Shown: positions 31,764-38,403 of the stretch, piece after piece
Layout of the letters: every line of letters starts with the position of its first letter
How positions within the stretch are numbered: position 1 is the first letter of the stretch
Source of the DNA: Acidovorax facilis
GTDB lineage: Bacteria > Pseudomonadota > Gammaproteobacteria > Burkholderiales > Burkholderiaceae_C
Reading direction: 5' to 3'
DNA: 38,403 nucleotides
Assembly: GCF_023913775.1 (NCBI RefSeq)
Contig: NZ_JAMXAX010000045.1
Location: 1 to 38,403, forward strand
The notes under the pieces: generated by a model
The model's input: only the letters and a program-made list of their open reading frames with translations
The model's database searches: none
Told to the model about the DNA's origin: nothing
Position numbers and translations under genes: made by a program

Positions 31764-32696
31764 TCACTCCTGCCGCCGCCCCGCCTCCTTGGCCGCCTTG
31801 TCCAGGGCCGCCTTGCGCGCATCCAGCTTCAGCTCCAGCTCGGTGAAGGGCTTGGCCCCAGGGGTGACCACCTTCCAGCTCTTCATATGGGGGATGGCAA
31901 TGCACCCGCAGTTGATCACCTGCTCGGCCGGGGCCTTGGGGTCGTGGGGGCACAGCATCAGGTCGATGCCGCCCCCAGGGTTGGGCACCTTGAAGGGCTT
32001 ACCCGCCTCCACCACCTGGCCGTCCATCAGGTCATGGTTCCAGCGGCTGTGGGTCTTGCCGCTGCGCCGCCACTGCTTGCCCAGGCCGGGCACCAGGGGG
32101 GCGGCTTGGGTGAGGCGTTCTTCGGCCGCCAGGGCAAAGGCACGGCCCAGCTCGGTACGCACGATGGTGGTGGCGCGCTGGGCTGACTCGGCGCCCAGTG
32201 CGGCCTGCACTGCCTTGATGGCCTCAAACGGCGTTTGCGTGCCGATGGTCACCAGGCCAAGCTGGCGGCCGATCTTGCGCAGGGCTTCGCCCCCTACGTC
32301 TTTCAGGCGTAGCTTGCCGAAGGCCCGCATTTGCTGCAGCACGCCCACATCGAGCTGGGCCAGGCGCATCTCTACCTGGTAGCCGATCCGTGCCAGTGGC
32401 TTGTCGATGAAGTCCTCGCCCATGCGCCAAGCGTCCTGCATGCGCAGCTCAAACAGCGAGCCCGCCTTACCCGTGGCACCCGACAAGACGTCTTCGATCT
32501 GGCCCAGCAGCCGCGACAGGTGCCACTGCTGCCAGTCGGCAGGCAGCTCCGCCAAAGTAGCCAGGATCTGTGCGCGCGCATCCACCAGCGTCTGCAGCAC
32601 CTGGGTCTCCCCCGTCAGCAGCAGCCGCGCCCGCTCGCGCAGGCGCTGCGTCAGCTCGGCCTCAAACTCCCGCTCAGGCCGCGACTTGGTTGCCAT
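31764..32696 (-). CDS. Mu F-like minor head protein (head morphogenesis)
   Basis: A 310-aa protein of the SPP1 gp7/Mu F group, a minor head component that is injected or guides assembly. The C-terminal block has ATTIVRTELGRAFALAAEE, then HSRWNHDLMDGQVVEAGKPF and the Cys-rich VINCGCIAIPHMKSW, with NCGC being the family's zinc-like turn. It overlaps the portal gene by 23 bases. It is the last gene before the cargo pair; the 157-bp gap behind it carries only a weak hairpin and several TTTAAA strings. Confidence 0.8.
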   Translation of the reverse strand: MATKSRPEREFEAELTQRLRERARLLLTGETQVLQTLVDARAQILATLAELPADWQQWHLSRLLGQIEDVLSGATGKAGSLFELRMQDAWRMGEDFIDKPLARIGYQVEMRLAQLDVGVLQQMRAFGKLRLKDVGGEALRKIGRQLGLVTIGTQTPFEAIKAVQAALGAESAQRATTIVRTELGRAFALAAEERLTQAAPLVPGLGKQWRRSGKTHSRWNHDLMDGQVVEAGKPFKVPNPGGGIDLMLCPHDPKAPAEQVINCGCIAIPHMKSWKVVTPGAKPFTELELKLDARKAALDKAAKEAGRRQE

Positions 32697-34203
32697 CTTC
32701 GCCAGCCGCTACAGCACCCTTGGTGCCCACGCCAGCGGCATCACGCTCTGCGCGGGCCGCTGCCAGGTCTGCGGGCTCGTTGCGGAACACATCCGATGCT
32801 GCCGCCTTGGCCTTGCGGTCGGCCGATTCCTTGCGGGCGGCCTCCAGCTCGGTCTTGGCGTCAAAGTCCTGGCCGAAGCGCTGGGCCACGTCAGCCACCA
32901 GCTTCAGGGCGGTCTCTTCGGTCAGCAGCCCGGCGTCAATCATCTGCACCACGGCAGTGACCACCGACACCATGGCAGCTGCAAACTTGGTCACGTCGCG
33001 GTTCACCAGCTCGGGGAAGACGGCGGTCACCTGCCACTTGTCCTCGGCCCAGTCGGGCTTTTTCCCATTCGCCTCCGCAGCCTTCCAGAGCACGAAGCGC
33101 CCGATCTCTTCCAGCGCGAGCTTCAGGAAGTTCTGCCGCCCGGTGTAGATCTTGAAGGTGGGCTCGCCCATCTCGGATGCGGCCGCACGGTTCACATCGC
33201 CGCCGCCGCCAAACCAGTGCTCGGGCGTGGTGCTGCCGCCCAGCACATGATTGCGCAGCAGCCGGGCGCTCTCGCTGGTGTCTGCCGCCTGTAGTTCGGG
33301 GGCCTTTGCCTCAAGCTTCACAGTGTCGTTATGCACAAAAGTGCTGTTGGGCGCAGGTGCTGTGAATTCCTTCTCATACTTTTTGACCGCCTCGGGATCG
33401 GCGCCTGTCAGGGTCACATCCCACACAAACGCTCTCAGGTAGCCAATGCGGTCCAGTTCGTTGAACAGGAACTCGTCATAGGCATCCAGCCAGTCAATCT
33501 GCCCCAGCAAGTCGCTGCGGCCACGGCTGCCATTGGGGAACTTGTTGAGCTGGTACAGCAGGCATTCACCGTCGGTGAAGTCCTCGGCGCGGATGCGGGC
33601 GGTGTTGGCACTGAACAGGTCTTCGTCTTCGCCCAGCACCACCACGCGGTACTTGTGCTGCTTGCCCCGGTTGTCGCGCTTGGTCACCACGCCAATGGGC
33701 TGCTCGGGGTTGTCCGGGTCGGCCACCACGGTGGCGATCTGGCGCGGGTCCAGGTAGCCCAGGCGGACGAAGCCGTCGCCTTCGCGCACATTGGCGATGT
33801 AGCACTGCTCTCCCAGCAGGCCCAGGGCACGCACGCGGGGCGTGAGCTTTAAAGGCCAGTTGTTGATAGGGTCCGACCAGAAGGCGTTGAGCAGCTTCTG
33901 GTGCTCTTCGTCCTTGCACTGCAGCGAGACGCCTTCGGCCAGCAAATACGCCAGCGGCAGCTCCACCAGGCGGTTGGCGAGCAGGTTGCTTTGCCACAGG
34001 TATTCCGCCAGCTTCTGCATGCGGTCCTGTGCCATGGGCGACAGGTCGCGGTCGTTCTGATTGCTCAGGCCGTCACCGCTCAGGCGTCGCCAGCCAGGCT
34101 CGTCAGCGCCTTGGGCGGATGCTGCCTCGCGGGTGGGTGCAGGCTCTGGCGCCGGGGCTGCAGTGATGCCCACCGCTTCCATCAGTCGGTTCAGTAGTCC
34201 CAT
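32674..34203 (-). CDS. Phage portal protein
   Basis: A 509-aa portal, the ring through which DNA enters the head. Landmarks are LAEYLWQSNLLANRLVELPL (N-terminal helical part), LGYLDPRQIATVVADPDNP (wing), SNTARIRAEDF-type strand NTARIRAEDFTDGEC and the stem region SARLLRNHVLGGSTTPEHWF. The C-terminal tail is Ala/Lys-rich. It follows the 59-aa gene by four bases and overlaps the F-like gene. Terminase-portal-F order is the usual packaging plan of Mu-like phages. Confidence 0.85.
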   Translation of the reverse strand: MGLLNRLMEAVGITAAPAPEPAPTREAASAQGADEPGWRRLSGDGLSNQNDRDLSPMAQDRMQKLAEYLWQSNLLANRLVELPLAYLLAEGVSLQCKDEEHQKLLNAFWSDPINNWPLKLTPRVRALGLLGEQCYIANVREGDGFVRLGYLDPRQIATVVADPDNPEQPIGVVTKRDNRGKQHKYRVVVLGEDEDLFSANTARIRAEDFTDGECLLYQLNKFPNGSRGRSDLLGQIDWLDAYDEFLFNELDRIGYLRAFVWDVTLTGADPEAVKKYEKEFTAPAPNSTFVHNDTVKLEAKAPELQAADTSESARLLRNHVLGGSTTPEHWFGGGGDVNRAAASEMGEPTFKIYTGRQNFLKLALEEIGRFVLWKAAEANGKKPDWAEDKWQVTAVFPELVNRDVTKFAAAMVSVVTAVVQMIDAGLLTEETALKLVADVAQRFGQDFDAKTELEAARKESADRKAKAAASDVFRNEPADLAAARAERDAAGVGTKGAVAAGEDGNQVAA

Positions 34204-34207
34204 GGGT

Positions 34208-34387
34208 TCAGTCCTCTGCGGCCAGCTCGGCGCCTACGAGGGCGAGCGCCAGGCGGCCATGGTCGTTGTGGTGGGAGATCACCTCGCGCAGCTTCTGCGC
34301 GGCCAGCTCGATCCCCTTGCGGTCAGCGGCTGGCAGGCCCGCGATGTGGCCCCGGATGATCAAAAGGTTCTGTAGGTCTTCGGTCAT
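34208..34387 (-). CDS. 59-aa helical phage protein
   Basis: A short frame starting MTEDLQNLLIIRGHIAGLP and ending LVGAELAAED. It has AGGGAT five bases before its ATG, and lies 12 bases after the terminase stop and four before the portal start, so it is part of the packaging operon. It is acidic and helical. No family is known to me; small proteins at this place may aid terminase or portal work. Confidence 0.65.
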   Translation of the reverse strand: MTEDLQNLLIIRGHIAGLPAADRKGIELAAQKLREVISHHNDHGRLALALVGAELAAED

Positions 34388-34399
34388 AGCGATCCCTGG

Positions 34400-36067
34400 T
34401 CAGCCGCGCCGAAACATGCGCTGGGCGGTGTGGCCATAGCGTTCGCGGGCGGCCTGCGCCTGGCTGGTGTTGCCGCCCTGTGCGGCTGCAGCCACACCAC
34501 CCGTCACGGCCAGCATCCACAGCATCACCACCATGTCGGGGCCGTCATCGTGGTCGGCCTTGGGGAAGTGGCGGAACTGGTCGACCAACGTGGTCTGGCT
34601 GCGGTGCAGCCGGATCAGACCGTTGTGCATGTGCGGCTGCAGGCTTTCAATGCGCAGCACCTTGTCGGCGATGGGGAGCAACCCGCGCGCCGGTACCGGA
34701 ACGCCGAGCTGGGCGCTGCGCTTGACCAGCTCGGTGCGCAGGAACTCCTGGAACTGCACCGATTCGACGCCCCACACGATGCAGCAGTACTCCCGCTGAA
34801 AATCAATGATGTCGCTGATGATCCGGTCGGGTGTGCGTTTCTTGATCTTGGCTTCGACAACATCCAGGATGCCGGTGGTGCGCTGGTAGCCGCCGATGCC
34901 AAGGGCACTGGGGTCGCGGCCGTTGCCGTGCCTGCCCAAAGATGGATCGGCCGCGCCATAGAACATCCACTCGGCCAGGCGGTTCACCCAGAACTGGATG
35001 CTGTGGGCAAACGGCGCATCCTCGCCCGCTACCGGGTCGTTCTGCTGCTCGCTGTCGAAGGCGCCGTGGCCTTCACGGGCGCGGCGAATCATCAGCTTGT
35101 GGATTGGGCGCAGCGCGGGCCAGCTCACCACCGCGCCTTTTTCCATCTCGGCCTGCTGCTCGCGGTACATCGCCATGGCGGCGGCCTCGCCCTCCTGGGG
35201 CGTCTCGGCGCCCAGCAACAGCCCTTCGAACTGCTCCCACAGGTCCATGCGGTCAGGCCATTGGATGATGGCTTTAAAGACCTTGCGGTTCCACAGCGGG
35301 TTCTTGAGGAAGCGTGCGAGCACCGAGTCGTAGTGCAGCACCGTGCCCACGAGGATGGCGTGCATCGAGTCGTCAGGTGGCCCCAAGTTCAGCACCGATG
35401 CAGTCACGAACTTCTGCAGCTTGTCGCGCTGGGCCGGGGTGGCGACGTTCTCATCGTTCTCGATGTCGTCCATGATCGCCAGGTCGGGGCGGTGCGCTCC
35501 GTGGCGCCGACCCCGAATCTTCTTGGCCGAGCCGAACGCTTCGATTTTGCGGCCGTTGCGTGTCACGATCACGCCCGCCCGCCACACCTTGCCCTGGCCA
35601 TACACCTCAGGGAAGTCGCCACCGATGCGCGGGTTGGCCTCCAGTTCGGCCTTGATCGCCTCCAGCATTTCAGCAGCCTGCTCGAAGGCGTCCATCACGA
35701 TGATCGGATACCAGAGCTGCTCGGTGACCACGCACCAAGCGACGAAGCTCATGCTGATCTTGGTGGACTTGGCCTCGCCACGGGGCGCTGCAAGGGCATC
35801 GCGCTGGCCTGTGGGCGAGTTGATGACCTCTGGCAGCCGCTTGTACAGGTACAGGTGCAGCGCACTAGGCTCGGCCTTGCCGTAGTGGGGGAAGTAGTTC
35901 CGGTCCCAATACTCAAAGCCGCTCACCGGATCAAACACCTTGCGGCGCCGCTCGGCAATGGCCTCGGGTGTTACGTCCCAGCCGTCGAGATTGGCGTCGA
36001 TCTGGCGGCGCAGGCCATCGGCCAGGGCCGCAAGGCCGTCGAGGAATTCCTTGTTGATCTTTGCCAT
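34400..36067 (-). CDS. Terminase large subunit
   Basis: A 555-aa packaging motor. The ATPase has a Walker A-like APRGEAKST (residues 94-102) and a Walker B LAIMDD with Glu203 two residues on (about 196-203). The nuclease part begins near GAADPSLGRHG (about 390) and has further acidic patches such as DHDDGPDMVVML. It cuts and packages phage DNA into the head; in transposable phages packaging is by the headful from integrated copies. It starts one base after the zinc-ribbon gene stop and is followed by the 59-aa gene and portal. Confidence 0.88.
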   Translation of the reverse strand: MAKINKEFLDGLAALADGLRRQIDANLDGWDVTPEAIAERRRKVFDPVSGFEYWDRNYFPHYGKAEPSALHLYLYKRLPEVINSPTGQRDALAAPRGEAKSTKISMSFVAWCVVTEQLWYPIIVMDAFEQAAEMLEAIKAELEANPRIGGDFPEVYGQGKVWRAGVIVTRNGRKIEAFGSAKKIRGRRHGAHRPDLAIMDDIENDENVATPAQRDKLQKFVTASVLNLGPPDDSMHAILVGTVLHYDSVLARFLKNPLWNRKVFKAIIQWPDRMDLWEQFEGLLLGAETPQEGEAAAMAMYREQQAEMEKGAVVSWPALRPIHKLMIRRAREGHGAFDSEQQNDPVAGEDAPFAHSIQFWVNRLAEWMFYGAADPSLGRHGNGRDPSALGIGGYQRTTGILDVVEAKIKKRTPDRIISDIIDFQREYCCIVWGVESVQFQEFLRTELVKRSAQLGVPVPARGLLPIADKVLRIESLQPHMHNGLIRLHRSQTTLVDQFRHFPKADHDDGPDMVVMLWMLAVTGGVAAAAQGGNTSQAQAARERYGHTAQRMFRRG

Positions 36068-36068
36068 A

Positions 36069-36287
36069 TCAGTGCTCTGGGCTCGTTCCCTTTAAGGGAT
36101 ACGGCCCCGCCTCATCACCCAGCACCGCCACCTGCCCGCAGGCATTGAGCTGGGCCGAGAATTGACGCTCGGTCTCCTGCCGTGCCTCATCGCTACCCAT
36201 GGCGCATTGGAAGCAAATGGCTACACCGTCCTCACCGTAAGGGCGGGTTTCTTTTTTCTCGCCGCAGGTCGTGCACTGCATGGTCAC
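36069..36287 (-). CDS. Small zinc-ribbon phage protein
   Basis: A 72-aa protein with two CxxC knuckles, Cys5-Cys8 (CTTC) and Cys25-Cys28 (CFQC), in the frame start MTMQCTTCGEKKETRPYG. The rest is acidic and helical. Zinc ribbons next to the terminase genes are common in this phage group; a nucleic-acid contact is likely but not shown. It overlaps the DUF1804 gene by four bases and ends one base before the terminase start. Confidence 0.65.
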   Translation of the reverse strand: MTMQCTTCGEKKETRPYGEDGVAICFQCAMGSDEARQETERQFSAQLNACGQVAVLGDEAGPYPLKGTSPEH

Positions 36288-36781
36288 TTCACCTTCGCCA
36301 GCTCTTCACCAAACGGCTCCAGCAGCTCCACCATGGCCGTGAGGTGCTGTGGAAACTTGGCCTGGGCAAACGACACCAGGCGCTGCAGCACGTCGAGCTG
36401 GATGGCCTGCTTGTTCAGTTCTGGCGACAGGCGCTTGAAGCTCGCCATGGTCTTGTTGAAGCTGTCGCTCATGCTGGCGAGCGTTTCAGCGCGCTGCAGG
36501 GGCCCCATGTCCTTGGCTTCGCGCAGCAGGTCCATGGTGGCCTGGTGCTGGACCAGGTAGTCTTCCAGCAGCTTCTTGCTCAGGCTGGCGAAGTTGTCAT
36601 CGCCCAGCGCCATGGCAGCGCGCACGCTGTCCCAGTCGTCGCCTTTGTCTGCGGCCTCTTGCTTCCAGCGGTTGGCGGTGCTGCGGGGAATGCCCACCTT
36701 CTTGCAGGCGGTCTCCATCGGCAGGCGCTGATAGACATACAGGCCCCGAAGCTGTGTGCGCTTCTCGGTTGCGTGGGCCAT
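36284..36781 (-). CDS. DUF1804 family protein, probable terminase small subunit
   Basis: A 165-aa protein starting MAHATEKRTQLRGLYVYQRL, with a helix-turn-helix at about 18-43 (METACKKVGIPRSTANRWKQ) and a charged helical body. This is the DUF1804 pattern, found in Mu-like phages just before the large terminase, so DNA recognition at packaging start is likely. The ATG overlaps the stop of the preceding gene by one base (TAATG). A longer frame from 36811 was not used as it lies in the preceding gene. Confidence 0.75.
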   Translation of the reverse strand: MAHATEKRTQLRGLYVYQRLPMETACKKVGIPRSTANRWKQEAADKGDDWDSVRAAMALGDDNFASLSKKLLEDYLVQHQATMDLLREAKDMGPLQRAETLASMSDSFNKTMASFKRLSPELNKQAIQLDVLQRLVSFAQAKFPQHLTAMVELLEPFGEELAKVK

Positions 36782-37053
36782 TACTGTCCAGTGCCCCCAC
36801 GGCCCAGCCATTGCTTGATGCCTTCGATGGCGAGCGCGATACCAATGGACACGGCCGAGCCGCTGATCGCACCGGCTACAGCGGCCTTCTGCTCCACCAC
36901 GCGCAGGCGCTTGTCGATGGCGTTGTGACGTTCTTCCATGCGCTGGTCGAGTGCGTCGATGCGCTGGTCCTGGCGGCCCAGGTGGGCGGTAATGCTGTCG
37001 AGCTTGCCGTCCATCTTTCCCAGCAGCATCAGTTCGTCTTTTTCCATTGGCAT
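36781..37053 (-). CDS. Coiled-coil protein with a C-terminal membrane segment, holin/antiholin candidate
   Basis: A 90-aa protein. Residues 1-52 are a heptad-rich coiled coil (MDGKLDSITAHLGRQDQRID then RMEERHNAIDKRLRVVEQK); residues about 55-82 form one membrane segment (AVAGAISGSAVSIGIALAIEG). A hemolysin XhlA-like or holin-type role fits, given its place straight after the Rz/Rz1 genes. It begins seven bases after Rz. An alternative start is the second Met, three residues on. Confidence 0.6.
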   Translation of the reverse strand: MPMEKDELMLLGKMDGKLDSITAHLGRQDQRIDALDQRMEERHNAIDKRLRVVEQKAAVAGAISGSAVSIGIALAIEGIKQWLGRGGTGQ

Positions 37054-37060
37054 GGAGGGT

Positions 37061-37660
37061 TCACTTTCCGTTTAAGAAATCGATCAGGTGTTGGTAGCGC
37101 TGGCGGTCTGCCGCACAGGCTTTGGCGTTGGCTGCGTGGTTGGCCCAGGCGTCGTCAAGGCTGAGCCCGGAGCCTTTGGCACAAGCAGCGTGGGCGCCTT
37201 CGGTGGCACCAGCAGGGCTGCAGGCACCTGCCGCTTGGTCGGTGCCGGTGAGGGCGCCGTTCCACATGCGGACAGCAGCAAGAGTGAGCACAGGGCCGCC
37301 ATCGACAGGAGGTGTAGCCGCAGGGCGCTCCTGCGCACCCTGCGTTTGAGGCCCAGCCGTGTCGCTGCGGGTGACAACAACCACAGGGCCAGGCACCACA
37401 AGAGGTACGCGGCGGCGAAGGTCTTGATAAGTTGCATTGAGAGCGGCATAGCGGTCTTCCTGATCGAGGTGCTCGGTGAGGTAGTTGGCGGCGGCCTGGT
37501 CGGCGCGTGCGTTTTCCTTGGCGGTTGCCGCGCGCTCGGCTTGCAGCTCCTTGGCGTGCTTGGCCTCCCAGGCGTTGTCGGTGGCGTTGCTGCCCCACCA
37601 GTAGCCGCCGCCGACAAGGGCCAGGGCGGATGTGAGGGCGATGAGGGCGCGTGCTGTCAT
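37061..37660 (-). CDS. Rz-like i-spanin
   Basis: A 199-aa inner-membrane spanin. One N-terminal membrane segment (about 4-22, ALIALTSALALVGGGYWWG) is followed by a long periplasmic helical part (AWEAKHAKELQAERAATAKE, ADQAAANYLTEHLDQEDRYA). Spanins join the two membranes at the end of lysis. A second frame inside encodes the Rz1-like lipoprotein, the classic nested plan. The middle (about 85-120) is a Val/Pro linker, and the C-terminal part about 130-199 is longer than in lambda Rz. It starts four bases after the 35-aa peptide gene. Confidence 0.75.
   Translation of the reverse strand: MTARALIALTSALALVGGGYWWGSNATDNAWEAKHAKELQAERAATAKENARADQAAANYLTEHLDQEDRYAALNATYQDLRRRVPLVVPGPVVVVTRSDTAGPQTQGAQERPAATPPVDGGPVLTLAAVRMWNGALTGTDQAAGACSPAGATEGAHAACAKGSGLSLDDAWANHAANAKACAADRQRYQHLIDFLNGK
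37084..37449 (-). CDS. Rz1-like lipoprotein (o-spanin), nested in Rz
   Basis: A frame inside Rz encodes a lipobox LLLLSACG (Cys62 if the start at 37449 is used), followed by a Pro-rich mature part (APSPAPTKRQVPAALLVP and on), typical of Rz1. The ATG at 37449 has AGGAAG six bases before it and would give 121 aa with an extra hydrophobic stretch (KTFAAAYLLWCLALWLLS) before the signal peptide. The ATG at 37302 would give a standard 72-aa Rz1 but has no ribosome site. I prefer the longer start by ribosome site; a double-hydrophobic leader is unusual. Confidence 0.6.
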   Translation of the reverse strand: MPLSMQLIKTFAAAYLLWCLALWLLSPAATRLGLKRRVRRSALRLHLLSMAALCSLLLLSACGTAPSPAPTKRQVPAALLVPPKAPTLLVPKAPGSALTTPGPTTQPTPKPVRQTASATNT

Positions 37661-37664
37661 GGCG

Positions 37665-37772
37665 TCAATGGGGTAGCTGGCCGACCATCCACATGGCGGC
37701 CAGGCAGAAGACGAGGAAGGCGATCAGCGCCACGCCAGCAGCGCCCATCAAGATGCGCTTGAGGGTCTTCAT
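37665..37772 (-). CDS. 35-aa single-TM peptide in the lysis block
   Basis: Starts MKTLKRILMGAAGVALIAFL, continues as one hydrophobic helix with VFCLAAMWMVG and ends QLPH. The ATG overlaps the lysozyme stop codon (ATGA), so its translation is coupled to the lysozyme, and its stop lies four bases before the Rz start. Its place and shape fit a holin, pinholin or antiholin-type peptide; which one cannot be told. Confidence 0.6.
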   Translation of the reverse strand: MKTLKRILMGAAGVALIAFLVFCLAAMWMVGQLPH

Positions 37773-38317
37773 TGCTGCAGCTCCATGCACTTCTTGTTGC
37801 GCTCAAGCTGGCGGGTCCACACGCCTCGGCACACCCTGTTGCCGGGCGTGCTGCAGTCGAACTCCCAGCGGGTGGGCTTGCCCTGGGCATCGCGCTTGCT
37901 GATTACCCAGCCCGGACCTTCCTGGCGGGGGCTGGTGAGCTTGCGGTAGTCGAGCAACCCATCGCACGCGGGTTTGTAGTTGCCTGCGAGCAACTCACGG
38001 CGCATCGTGGAGGTGCGCCAGGCGCCCATGCCGTACTGGTATACCCAATCGAGGTACAGGTCGTATTCGCCCTGGTGTAGCAGTACGCCAGGCAGGCTGG
38101 CACGGAATGCGGCTTCGTCTTTAGTAATGTGAGCGTGGGCCTTGATCAGCGCACGCACGGGCGTAGTGGTATCGCCCATCTTCACGGGTGTGCCGTCCTC
38201 GTGAATGGTGCTGCCAAAGCCCACGGTGGGGCGGTCGCCCTGAGTTGGTATGACTGCCCGGTCGGTGTAGTTCTCAGTAAGCGACCAGCCGTACCACCTT
38301 GAACAGTCCCGCGACAT
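37769..38317 (-). CDS. GH24-type lysozyme (endolysin) with short N-terminus
   Basis: A 182-aa muramidase. The catalytic region is LTENYTDRAVIPTQGDRPTVGFGST, shown as LTENYTDRAVIP and GDRPTVGFGST, with Glu15 as likely acid and Asp28/Thr31 in the second strand, like phage lysozymes with an 'EGYTDRAVIP' core. The C-terminal half (YLDWVYQYGMGAWRTSTMRR, GLLDYRKLT) is the usual helical domain, ending with two cysteines. Relatives carry an N-terminal signal-anchor of about 25 residues before the Glu; here only 14 residues precede it and the frame is closed by a stop with no other start. So export must be by a holin, or the start was lost. No clear ribosome site. Confidence 0.75.
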   Translation of the reverse strand: MSRDCSRWYGWSLTENYTDRAVIPTQGDRPTVGFGSTIHEDGTPVKMGDTTTPVRALIKAHAHITKDEAAFRASLPGVLLHQGEYDLYLDWVYQYGMGAWRTSTMRRELLAGNYKPACDGLLDYRKLTSPRQEGPGWVISKRDAQGKPTRWEFDCSTPGNRVCRGVWTRQLERNKKCMELQQ

Positions 38318-38402
38318 CTCGCAAGATCGTGTGCACGTAAACCATCGTGGACACCATGCTCAAAGATTCAGAGACACCGAGATATGCGACGCGGCGTACC
38401 CA
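38274..38402 (-). CDS. Open frame at the right edge overlapping the lysozyme start (partial, uncertain)
   Basis: An open frame enters from the right edge and stops with TGA at 38274-38276, overlapping the lysozyme by 44 bases. It reads RRVAYLGVSESLSMVSTMV then YVHTILRDVAGLFKVVRLVAY. It has a hydrophobic, basic end, but no family is recognised. It may be the tail of the gene preceding lysozyme, translated into it by coupling, or a chance frame. It can be judged only with sequence to the right. Confidence 0.25.
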   Translation of the reverse strand, partial: WVRRVAYLGVSESLSMVSTMVYVHTILRDVAGLFKVVRLVAY

Positions 38403-38403
38403 C

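Larger units (their letters stand above)
10675..38403 (-). mobile_element. Mu-like transposable prophage, late half (other end outside window)
   Basis: From about 10,675 to the right edge the genes are phage lysis, packaging, head and tail functions in one direction. Features pointing to a Mu-like transposable phage are 22-bp repeats at the junction, a Com-type protein beside a DNA modification gene at the extreme end, a Mu F-like head protein and a DUF1804 protein next to the terminase. There is no integrase, attachment core or tRNA at this junction. The outer end is placed at TGGCG (10,675), because Mu-like ends start with TG; this base is uncertain by some tens of bases. The transposase and early genes should lie beyond 38,403. 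Confidence 0.75.

Noticed and set aside
1..38403. tRNA, rRNA or CRISPR arrays
   Set aside because: No cloverleaf-like segment or regularly spaced repeat-spacer array was noticed on either strand; a covariance-model scan was not possible.

Overview
The window is high-GC DNA that looks like a betaproteobacterium of the Comamonadaceae (Acidovorax-like). This rests on the protein style of the fatty-acid genes, the coding pattern and the intergenic palindromes, not on any search. It splits cleanly into a bacterial part (about 1-10,670) and the structural and lysis half of a Mu-like transposable prophage (about 10,675 to the right edge). Almost every gene is on the minus strand.

Bacterial part. 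Bases 1-161 are the right end of an IS481-family insertion sequence. Beside it lies a 30-base orphan copy of the 3' end of an enoyl-CoA hydratase gene. Read in transcription order (right to left), the rest is a fatty-acid beta-oxidation block. It starts with a TetR-type regulator whose start is preceded by a perfect 14-bp palindrome, then acyl-CoA dehydrogenase, a DUF2147 periplasmic protein, a fused 3-hydroxyacyl-CoA dehydrogenase/enoyl-CoA hydratase, a DUF4442 hotdog thioesterase and a thiolase. After a 217-bp gap come an alpha/beta hydrolase, a double-hotdog acyl-CoA thioesterase and a second enoyl-CoA hydratase. Together they carry all steps from acyl-CoA oxidation to thiolysis, plus CoA-ester release.

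Prophage part, in transcription order. Lysis: GH24 lysozyme, a 35-aa membrane peptide, Rz with an embedded Rz1-like lipoprotein, and a coiled-coil/TM protein. Packaging and head: DUF1804, zinc-ribbon protein, large terminase, 59-aa protein, portal, Mu F-like protein. A low-GC two-gene cargo cassette follows. Then come an 86-aa protein, a protease-capsid fusion with a probable internal start, and neck, tail-terminator and tail-tube genes. Next are the tape measure, a series of long distal-tail proteins (two of them strikingly repetitive), and finally a Com-like zinc protein overlapping a DNA adenine methylase. I recognise no contractile sheath or Mu-type baseplate gene, so the tail is probably long and non-contractile, as in B3/D3112-type transposable phages. 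Three exact 22-bp-period repeats lie just inside the bacterial junction and look like transposase binding sites of the phage right end. The early genes and the other end lie beyond the window.

The most interesting points are: (1) a com-dam arrangement in which the methylase start codon is locked in a perfect 8-bp stem, as for Mu com-mom; (2) the cargo pair, one member being a two-TM protein with four exact 11-residue repeats and a layout like proposed abortive-infection proteins; (3) near-identical terminators placed after the cargo pair and after the tail-tube gene; (4) repeat-built tail proteins with 14-15-residue and about 100-residue periods.
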